Below are positions 46,360-56,342 of a DNA stretch of 64,000 bases, piece by piece. How positions within the stretch are numbered: the first letter of the stretch is position 1; every line of letters begins with the position of its first letter. The notes beneath the pieces were generated by a model that did no database searches, had not been told where the DNA came from, and saw only the letters and a program-made list of their open reading frames with translations. The stretch is from Brachycybe producta (taxonomy: Eukaryota > Arthropoda > Diplopoda > Playtdesmida > Andrognathidae), in contig JAUPFP010000001.1 of NCBI GenBank assembly GCA_036925085.1, positions 12,545,354-12,609,353 of the forward strand, in the 5' to 3' direction. The position numbers and the translations under genes are program-made.

Positions 46360-46484
46360 ATGTATATATATCTTTCAATCAACTCGCTCCGGATGAAGTC
46401 CCACGTGGTCTTTCCTCTATGTTCTTTATATATATATATATATATATACATATATGTATATATATATATATGTATATATATACA

Positions 46485-46564
<80 letters not shown>

Positions 46565-46570
46565 TTGTAG
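46360..46570 (-). repeat. Scrap of element 1 gag embedded in (TA)n microsatellite
   Basis: 46372-46425 repeats, with two or three differences, the segment at 10051-10100 of element 1 gag (TCAATCAACTCGCT, GGATGAAGTCCCACGTGG, TCTTTCCTCT), followed by CTTTATATATA. On the minus strand it would read [17 protein letters not shown] tract lies on each side (46346-46371 and 46427-46565). Shared sequence plus shared junction with TA repeat shows common origin with 10051-10124. Confidence 0.8.
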
Positions 46571-48440
46571 AAAATATCAATGCTTATGCTACACCTACTA
46601 CTTCCACTTTATCACCATCACAAAATGTATCTTCCATAACTACTGCAGAAAATACCAAACTTTATCATCCTGCAGACATAAAACAGTCACACAATAATTC
46701 CAGTAATAATTTTCCTACAAAACTTACTGACATTGCTAATTTCGAAACACCATCAGATTCAAAAAACCAACATACATGAAGCATTTATTGGTGATAATGG
46801 TGTTATTGAAGAAACTAGTTTTTTTCTAATTATTTTAACACAATTACAACATCAAGTGAAAGTGATGAAGATGCTGTTTATTCAGGTTTGTATTCTGAAT
46901 CCTTAAAAAACTGGAGTATCAGACATCAAATCACACATGCAGCAATAAAAAATTTATTAATTTTGTGTAGAAAAACAGGGTTTAATTTACCAAAAGATGC
47001 AAGAACCCTTTTAAAAACACAGAGGAATGCTGTTGTGAAAAAACTCACAAATGGTGAATACTATCATTTTGGCTTATTAAGAAGAATTGTGAGTAATCTA
47101 GATGAGCAAAAATTAAAAGAAAAATCCATACATTTATCTATAAATGTAGATCGACTTCCTCAAACCTACAGGCACAGAATTTTGGCCAATTCTTGGAGTT
47201 GTTAAAGAGTCCTAACATGCCACACCATTTGTTATTGGCATCTTTTGTCGCAAGGGAAAACCAAATACATTGTCTACATATATGGAAGATTTTGTAGCAG
47301 AAACTCTAGAGCTTATAAAAAATGGGGTTGACATTAGAGGCAAGCACTATTTGCTAATAATAGGACCAATCATTTGTGATGCCCCAGCACGGTCCTATTT
47401 AAAATTCACTAAGTCACATAATGGTTACTCTGGCTCCGATAAATGTGTGCAACAACGTACTTGGAAAGGACGAATGACATACCCTGAAATGACAGCAGAA
47501 CTTTGCACTTATGAAAACTTCAGAAAAATGACAGATGAAGATTATCATCTTGGTAATTCTCCATTATTAGCTCTGCCAATAGACATGGTAACAGATTTCC
47601 CCTTAGATTACATGCACTTGGTTTGTTTAGGTGTAACTAGAAAGATTGTTATCTTTTGGGTAAAAGGTCCACTTTACACAAAAATAAAGAGGAAAGATGG
47701 GAGAATAAGAATGTCCGGAAAAGAAGTTCATTTATTTTTCTGAAAGGTTATGTGGAATTTCTCATTCTGTCCCTACTGAAATTGCATGGAAACCAAGATC
47801 ATTATCAGAAATGGACCGCTGGAAAGCAACTGGGTGGAGGCAGTTTTTACTTTATACAGGACCAGTTGTTTTATAATACATTTTGCCAGAACAGTTGCTT
47901 AGTAACTTTCTTGTCCTTCATTTTGCAATGCGAATTCTAGTGGATTCAAGGTTTATTGATGAAACTAATTATAAATATGCAGATGATCTATTAAGGCTAT
48001 TTGTTGTAGAATGCTCTAATATTTATGGAGAGGAGTTCATTGTTTACAATGTACACTGTTTAATCCACCTCATGGATGATATAAAAAAATATGGACATCT
48101 TGACAACTTTAGCTTATTATCTTGGAATGATGAAGCGAATACTGAGATCTTCTAACTGCCCCCTTCAGCAGTTAATTCATCGTATGTCTGAATCCGCAGA
48201 TTTATTATCAAATGCAAAAGAAGTAAATTCGAATTTCCCTGTATTGACTAATCCACACAGTGCTGGACCAGTAATGGGACATTATGATAGTTTACAGTTT
48301 CGAAAGATGCATGCAAAATTTGGTTTCCTTACAACTCTTGAGGGACATAATGTTTGCCTTCTAAAGAATAGTTTTGCAATGATAGTAGCAAATATTGTAA
48401 AGTTAAATGGCTGTGTGCATGTAATTGGATAAAAAATTCA
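46571..48440 (+). pseudogene. tnp2-like transposase relic (EnSpm/CACTA type)
   Basis: A Ser/Thr/Asn-rich leader (46571-46779) precedes the conserved core. 46888-47205 has IRHQITHAAIKNLL and FNLPKDARTLLKTQ. 47215-47743 has the hallmark ICDAPARSYLKFTKSHNGYS and DFPLDYMHLVCLGVTRK. 47883-48155 has EFIVYNVHCLIHLMDDIKKY. These are features I associate with animal proteins annotated as tnp2/CACTA transposases. Frame changes near 46780, 47200, 47745, 47900 and 48150 break it. No CACTA terminal repeat was found: the left side is a TA microsatellite and the right side runs into the next gene relic. Confidence 0.65.
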
Positions 48441-48837
48441 TTTAGATCCAGCTGAATCATCAATAATAAATATTAGCTATCTTTCTAGACACTCCTGACC
48501 TGATGTGCATACCGATTGAACAGGTTTACTGTAAATGTGTCACCTTGAATCTAAATGGAAAGACTGCAATGTTCCCATTATTGCATAATTAGTAAATTTT
48601 TACCAACAGCTAGTGGTATTGGTATTCTATGTCTAACAATAGACAACAAACTATTTTCTTCAATATTCACCATTTGCAATTTCATAGCTTTCACTAAATT
48701 CCATGCATTAAAAGGAACACACTTAAATTACAATATATGAAACAAAGTTATAAATATAAAAAATTATAAGGCTTAGAAATTTAAATGGTGTGAAAAATAA
48801 CAATGTGTAGAAATAAATAATTCCATGTTGTCATTTA

Positions 48838-51619
48838 CAGATATTTGCCATCGTTGAATTTGAAAATGAACATTCATTGACAGTGAGTGGTGCCTTTTGT
48901 TTGGCTATCAGATGATAAAAAAAATACTGCTTGGCCTCCGTGTAACAACATTGGTCATTTAGCAAGAAAACAACAATTACCAATGTCAAACTGGAGTCAT
49001 TTCTCTGTGTCTGTTGAAATGAAACAGGTAATTCAATACTTTAAATGTACTTTGTTTTTAGTATACTTGGGTCAGTAGATAAATTACAGTGTGGTTCAAA
49101 ATATGCTTTATTAGAAAACATTGAATTATATACAGTTCATATCTTTAAAAGCACCTATCATTTTCTATGAAGTGAAAATGCTGTACCACACCACACAATA
49201 ATTATAAACAATTATGTTTTAACAATATGTTATACATATAACATTATCTTATATATTTGAGGTATTTCAATCTCGAATCCATAAAATATTTTCAAAACTA
49301 CTTTGATATTTAATTTATATAGATTCAATTGAAAAAGCCAAAGAAAAAATGAAAAAAGCTGAATCTGGAAACAAGTGAGCATTCTGAAAGTGAGGCAGGA
49401 AGACTAAAGAGAAAAAAAGTCGCAAGGAAAAGACTATATGAATCTGATGGCATGGCTGATGAGTCATCTGGCAATGAAGTTGAATTCAATGGAAGTCAGT
49501 ATCCAACTCCACCTAATGCCCCTGATACATTGCAGTTTAACCCATGAGGACAATACCTTACACCTACAGTAAATAATGTGCAGATACAGCATTCAACAGG
49601 TATGTAAGATTCATATTATACTATTTTTATATTTAGTAATTGTTATTAGGTTTTAAATCAAATACTTTGATTTTCTTCTTCACATATTAATAGTGTTTGT
49701 GTGATTCACCAGGTAACAAATAATGTTATATTTTGCTTGCTTTACAAATCTTGCAATAGGCATCATTATAAATAATTTCTGTGTATAGGCATAAAGAATA
49801 AATAAGGAAATTAACAGTTAATTATCACTTTATCCTCTTATTATTAGCTAGGAAACATACAAATGGGCTTAACAACAGAAGCCAAAATTACTTCCAATAA
49901 TTTTATTGGAAATTTTATTGGACACTTGTTAATATAAACTTTTTTTTCGTTTTATAATAAGCACATCTCATCAACCAAGTTATGATTATTCGAATGGTAC
50001 GTTAGCAATTTTGAATCATTTTTTTCGGTTTCTGATATGCAACCATGTGAGGTACTAGTAAGCTGGCACAAAATGACATGCCACTCTTTAGTATTAGCAT
50101 TAGACCTAAAACTTAAATCATTATGCTTGCTAGTGCTGCAGCCTTTTTTAATGTATACAATCTCAAAAAGTATTTCTGTTCTTTCAAACCATATTTCTTA
50201 GAAAGTTTAAGTTTTAATGACACTTTTATGACTCACTTAAATTTTTAACTTTACTCTTGGCACTGTGGAAGATTCGAATTGCTAATTAATTTTGTCATTT
50301 ATATCTCTAGTAGGAAACAACTTTTATAGTGATGGTACAACCCCTCGAGTTAATACAGGTATAAGCATATATTTTATATTTTCATATTTTGACTTATTGT
50401 AATCCTTTGAATTAATGGCACCCAGGTACAGAAAGCATATCAGTTTCCAGCTTTAAGCACTTGGAACTATGGCAGTCCAACAACAGCTCCAAACATAATT
50501 AATGACAGTAAGACCAATTATTATCTACATATTTTTGCATGGTGGGGCTGTTTGTCGCAATTTTCGGATTTCAATTTTTGACTCATTGGGTAAATACAAA
50601 GAAACATTTACAAGCATGGATATTATCATATGTAGGCCCGTCTTGATGTCATTATTATTTCATAACTGCCATTTCCAACTGAAAGGTTAATTTCATCAAT
50701 ATTATATTTAGACCTATCAAAACAAAGTGGATTATGCATAATCAGCTTTGTTTTGTTAGATTCAAATAAAATTACTAATGCCCTACACAAATCACAGTGA
50801 AGGTAACATATTTACAATTATTTTGTATTTGTATGATGACTATGAAATTAAAATGGAAGTTTAATTATATAGTCCAGGTCTCCCTATTAAGCCAGAAGTG
50901 TGTTTTAATTAAGCATATGTTGTGTATTGTAATTTAATGTACTTTTTAAAATCAGACTTAATCCGTCAACTCATAACTGGGCACGAAATCATTTGAAAGC
51001 AGAATGATAATATGCTGGTTATGCTCAAATAGTATGTCGACAATAATGTCAAGTAAACATTCCACTACAGAAGTCCCTTCTGATCTACCCAAACTACCAT
51101 TAGACACAGTAGATTCCTTAAACCAAATGGAGAAATATATTGAGAACAAAGAAAAATTTGGAATTTTGGTATGATAACCCGGTTTTGTTTAAAGTTCTTC
51201 CAAAATTGTTTGACCTAAAAGAACCTTTTTTTTTAAATACAGAAATCCATATTATGCAATGTGGGGGCTCTTCAGCAGATGAGAACACTAGATGTGTGTT
51301 GTCACATTTAATGACAAACTGGCAACAGAAATAAACTGGGCTGGAAGAGGAGGAAAAATTGCCTTTCGACATCTCAAGCTGAACGAAACTGTTTACGGTA
51401 ATTGCTAATTATATATTACTAATAGTATATGGTTTTAGTGTTAACAGGCAGTCTTTTTTATTTTTTTAATATAAATTAGAGAGCATCAGAGCTAACCCTT
51501 TGCTTGAAAATGTCCAAAATAAACAGATTGAGGACATCATCAAAAGCTGGTTGAAGTATTCAGTAGACAAGTGTGGTAAGAGGCAAAAACGGGATCAAGC
51601 ACAACCTCCACCAAAGTAA
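48838..51619 (+). pseudogene. DUF4806-type transposon-associated gene relic, multi-exon
   Basis: A first exon (48838-49027) reads IFAIVEFENEHSLTV, then PFVWLSDDKKNTAWPPCNN and WSHFSVSVEMKQ, ending at a GT donor. An acceptor TATATAG at 49322 opens SIEKAKEKMKKAE and a Lys/Ser-rich segment, with a donor near 49600 (CAGGTATGTAAG). Small exons may lie at 50311-50359 and 50428-50510. 51055-51400 has LPLDTVDSLNQMEKYIENKE and, in other frames, SSADENTRCVLSHLMTN and INWAGRGGKIAFRHLKLNE. 51478-51619 ends with IEDIIKSWLKYSVDKCGKR. The last parts match what I know as DUF4806. It may be the second gene of the same DNA transposon as the tnp2 relic. Confidence 0.6.
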
Positions 51620-52089
51620 TGTGCATGTAATATTGAAATAAAATTAAAGGATAACTAGTTATACTTCTGTATTTTATACCACTACTGTATATTTGTGTTC
51701 CATGTTTTTTAATTTATCGTCTATATTGTGGCCATGCATATGTTTTTTAGTTTCACTTATTTCATGTGTTTTGTTTTTCATTATTAGTAAATTTCAACAC
51801 TTTTGCCAATTTTTAATGTCTTGAAAATAATTTGAAATTATCAATTAATTACAATTTCTTATTTCTTTAGGAACAATTTATTTACATAAACTATAACTCT
51901 TCATTTTTCTGTTTTATGACAACTAAAAAAATAAATTCTTGAAAAAATACTGAATAGTCTTTTTTTCGTTTGCAACTGAATATTATGTCTACCTGTTTGG
52001 GAACGTATACATACCAAGTGACATAAACAAGGGGGTATGAATGGCTAAATGTAAGTGAATATATTCATAACACTTAATTGTTGCCATTT
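51620..52089. other. AT-rich non-coding DNA
   Basis: Probable 3' flank of the DUF4806-type relic; nothing further seen. Confidence 0.5.
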
Positions 52090-52105
52090 TAGATCGTAAA
52101 CGTCG

Positions 52106-52499
52106 CTAACATACCGTAAACGTCAGCCTCCGAGGGTATCGCCATGTGCACCTTCGGCTGCTGTCCGGGTGCGGGACGAACTCCCTGGCCAAATCCCCTA
52201 GGAGATGGCCTGGACACTTCCCCAGAGGTACCAGCCTGGCTTGCACCGGCGGCGCCTCCCTCCGTGCGCCTTCATGCACAGGCGACAGTGAGAACTGAGG
52301 ATTTACCCTTGGTTCAATCACCGACTGGGACAGCCGTCCTTCCAACCGAACGACATCTATCCCATAAGCGATCTCAATGAGCTCCTGCTCGGATAGCCTG
52401 GCCAAAAAGGCCCGACCCAACCGTGCAGTCTCATGTGGGATTTCCACCATGTCCCGAAGGAGTTCACCGCCATGTCCATCCGGACGGGCTGTCAGTCCT
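52106..52499 (-). CDS. Unidentified GC-rich open frame, exon-like
   Basis: The frame is open from just after a possible acceptor (CTATTAG, ends 52498) to a stop at 52106, about 130 codons. It reads ARPDGHGGELLRDMVEIPHE, FLARLSEQELIEIAYGIDVV and later Pro/Arg-rich sequence. Its GC content is far above the AT-rich surroundings, and composition changes sharply at about 52090 and 52500. The plus strand is also open for 78 codons. I do not recognise the protein. It could be an exon of a host gene, a captured cDNA piece or part of a retroelement gag. Confidence 0.3.
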
Positions 52500-52559
52500 A
52501 ATAGTTTCCATTCATTTCAAATTGATTTGTAAGAAATTTTCTGGACTAACATTTAGATT

Positions 52560-52990
52560 ACAATGATATATTTACAGTAGTCACAATGATAGATGTATAC
52601 AAACCATAGAGCATTGGGACATTTCACGTTATATATGCGTCGTTTTATGGCTGTTCTTCTGCGAAGGGCCCGCCCGACAGGGTTTAAAATATTTAGCCTT
52701 TCTCGTATTTTCCACCTTAGCACTCTTAACTGCTGGGCTCGCAAAGCTCCGATTATGTTTCTCCAACATTTGGTGTCACATTGTAGATGGCTAAAATATT
52801 TTCATCAAGAACAGCTGTCATAGGTACTTCATTTTCAACATAATTTAAACGTTGTCGATGTCTGAATCGTGTCCGTCTAGAGACATTCAAAACATTACAA
52901 ATTCTTGACCATGGCATAGAACTATTCCGTAAAAATCTAATTTGATCTGTAGATATGTTGAAGCCAGGTCTTCCTCTTGAGCTGGTATGT
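52560..52990 (-). pseudogene. Integrase-like gene relic (cellular rve type)
   Basis: On the minus strand 52988-52770 reads [20 protein letters not shown] and [19 protein letters not shown], a helix-turn-helix-like N-terminus. After a frameshift near 52765, 52744-52600 reads IIGALRAQQLRVLRWKIRER and RRIYNVKCPNALW. This order matches the region just before the catalytic core in a family of animal integrase-core proteins, where the strand after CPNALW normally carries the first catalytic Asp. Here that is replaced by WFVYIYH, so the core is lost. The upstream end meets a long (TA)n tract. Confidence 0.55.
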
Positions 52991-53007
52991 AATACAGAGC
53001 ATTCAAG

Positions 53008-53325
<318 letters not shown>

Positions 53326-53329
53326 TATA

Positions 53330-56300
53330 TCTCATACACATTATTCCAATAAATATATGAAACATCTGAAAAAGTTCGTTTTGGCCTAAATAAAAATGTG
53401 TATTGGGATTAATTAATCTTTAGTAATTTTTAAATTGTTATCAAACATTTTAATTACTTTTTCTTTTAATTTGTATTAACATTTTCCTTGTTAATGCCTT
53501 AAAAGTGACAAAACAATGTTATAAAATTATAATTTATACTTTATTCTCGCTTAATCAACGTTTTTAAGACAATATTTAGAGAACACCATATGAATAAATT
53601 TAAGTAGGTTACAGTTTCAGTCTACACTTCACTTAAAAGTAACTTCAAATAGAATCAAAAATTTTAAAAAAATTCGTAACATTTAAATTCCCTTGAATAT
53701 AAACTCAGAATATAGAACTCAAGATGAAAAAATTCTCAAATATATCAAAACCAGTTATTTTATAATTAATGAACAATCAATGAAATTGAATATATTCATT
53801 AAAGCATTGCCATTGCTTTAACATTTTTTCTTTTCTAAATTTTCTACATACAATGAAAGTGAAGTTGCCACATCCGTCATCACGGTGGTGGAGAAAAAGT
53901 ATGTTTTTTTACGTACAAAAAAACTTTTTTAAGTTCTTTTCAATAAGATATGGTGGTGGGTTAAGTATTTTGAATTTTTTGTAGTTTTGTGATGTTAGGT
54001 TTATGTAATAAACAAGTCTCCCCCTCTTTTTTATCCCAACAAACATAACAGGACAGTAGAACAAAGATGTCAGAATTAAATAGCCAGACACACATCAAAA
54101 GTGGGACTTTAAAAAGTAAAAGAGAACAAAATAAAAAGTCACACCCTCCAAAATTATTAAAAAAAACACCCAACATGTTCCACTGGTCCCACTTATGAAA
54201 AATGGGACTATAGACCAAAAATACATCTTTTGTTATTGTTAAAATACTGAATATTCAGCTAACACAAACAAAATAAGCCAATCAGCAGTAGAGCAGTGGG
54301 TTCCAATGAAAGTGAAAATGGTACAAATAAGGAAACCACTGAAGCTCTGCTAGGTTGGTATGCCTTAAATTGTGGGTGTTATCTAGTCATTACTACACTA
54401 ACCAAACCGTGGAATACTACAGTGTTTAGTTGTGATGCTTTCAGTGGCTGTAACAGCCTATGTGTTAGTTTACACAGTTCACTGATCTGTAACACAATCT
54501 AACTTGAAACCACTGTGTTCAGTTGTGTTGGAAGGTACTTGGATTATCATTTGCAATTGAAATGTATATTAACTCCAACATGGACATCTTGATGTAAGCT
54601 GTGTAATCTTGTTTTTCTTATTTTCATTTTCACTATTTTATGTATTATTTTGATTGACACTTTTTATTATGCATTAGAAATTTTTAATTTGTATTATATT
54701 CATATCAGGGCTGGGGACCAAACAATGTACAGTATAACATATAACATGATTCCTTAAAACATTTTTATTACATTAATTTGTGAAATCATTGAGTAGATAT
54801 AGATATAGATCTTTCACATTTGATTCAGCATTAGATGGTAGAGAATGACAAAAAAACACTATAAATATAGATGGCATACAATCCAGCTATATAAATCGAA
54901 ATAATGTTCTAGGAGATGCTAAACTTGCATTTGTGGCAAAAAGGTTTCAAGTAACAGTCATTTAAAAGTTATTTTTGTTAGTGAACCTGGAGTTGATTTG
55001 GATGACCTAAGGAAAGTTTTTAAATAGTTTACTGGACACACTGTGAAGATGGACAATTTTCCAAAAAAATTATTCAATTGAATGTTGCAAGTGACATATC
55101 TTCGCTTGTACAAAACTTGCCATATGAAACAGGTGTAGGTGTAGTTTTGATATTGTGCCAGGAATTAATGGCTGTGCCTTTGGTTCTCATCATCTTTGAT
55201 TAACAACAAACGTGCAAGTGAAAATACATGGACTCTAGCTATCAACGAAGATCCAACACTACAAGAAACCAACTCATTAATGAAAAAACTCCACAAGACG
55301 ACGACTCAAGGACATAACGAAAATGAGTACAAAAAGAAAACCTATCTTGTAAAACTTGTAAACTAAAAACACAATTTCTGTAAATGAAATTGCTACACAA
55401 ACTAAGAAAAAAAAATGAATAAAACTTGGCAAAAAGAATCAAAAGACTCAAAGACTTATAATAAGCAAAACAATTGTAACACGAAAAAACAGAAACCAGA
55501 ACATAGTAAAAATTTCTTTACTATTTTCGTTGTCCGCCCGGGGCAGGAGCGGGAAGGCATGACAATATGCATAGTTTGAAGAAGATTAAGCTTGCTAAGC
55601 ATTAATTAGAATAGCTGAGAAATAAGTAAAGACTTTGCAGACAACCAGCACAAAAAAATAAAAATTTACGAATCCAGATTGTGACCCCATAAAGTTGATA
55701 AGTCACTTGGGTTGGTTTAGGTCCAATGAAATAGCAAAAAAATAAAAAAAAAATATATCCAGCAGCAGTAGCTTGTAGCTTTAAGGTTAGATGATGATAT
55801 GATAGGTTTGATTGCCTTCCATAGATTCCATTTCGTTTGATATTTGAAGCAGATTGAATCATTAAAAACAAACTAACCAATCAGATTCGAAAAAAAGTGA
55901 AAAGGTAGGTCAGCTGGTCATTGACATAACAGTTGCATATCACTATTCAGCAGGCTAGTGGTTATATTTTAATGCCAATATGTAGTAGTGACTTGTTATT
56001 GCAAACCAAAATCAAGCTACCTGCAGTTTTACGAGCATATATAAAAACAGAATATGCAGTCTAAGCTTTTTGCTATTTTGTTTGTTTTATATTTATAGAC
56101 AAGAAACTTTTACATTTTATGAACTGATATAATTATGTTAAAATTACATCATTTTTATACATTCATAAACAATATACCGTACATTTCAGCATTGTGGTAT
56201 ATGTATTATATAATGTATATTTACATACACACATGTCAACAGATTTGATTTTATGCAAGTAATGGTGACAAATAAATGCCTTCACATGGACTGGATGTCC

Positions 56301-56342
56301 AGTTAGAGGAAGTAGTTGTGTCACAAACAGAACAGTTTTTTT
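53330..56342. other. AT-rich intergenic DNA without recognisable genes
   Basis: Only short, unsupported open frames are present. Between 54890 and 55170 broken frames read NNVLGDAKLAFVAKRFQ and VIFVSEPGVDLDDLRKVFK, faintly like the start of a HECT-type ligase domain, but with many stops. The 3' flank of the MADF-BESS gene begins near 56342. Confidence 0.45.

Noticed and set aside
53909-55880. Short open frames in the AT-rich intergenic region
   Set aside because: Under 100 codons, biased composition, no splice or domain support.
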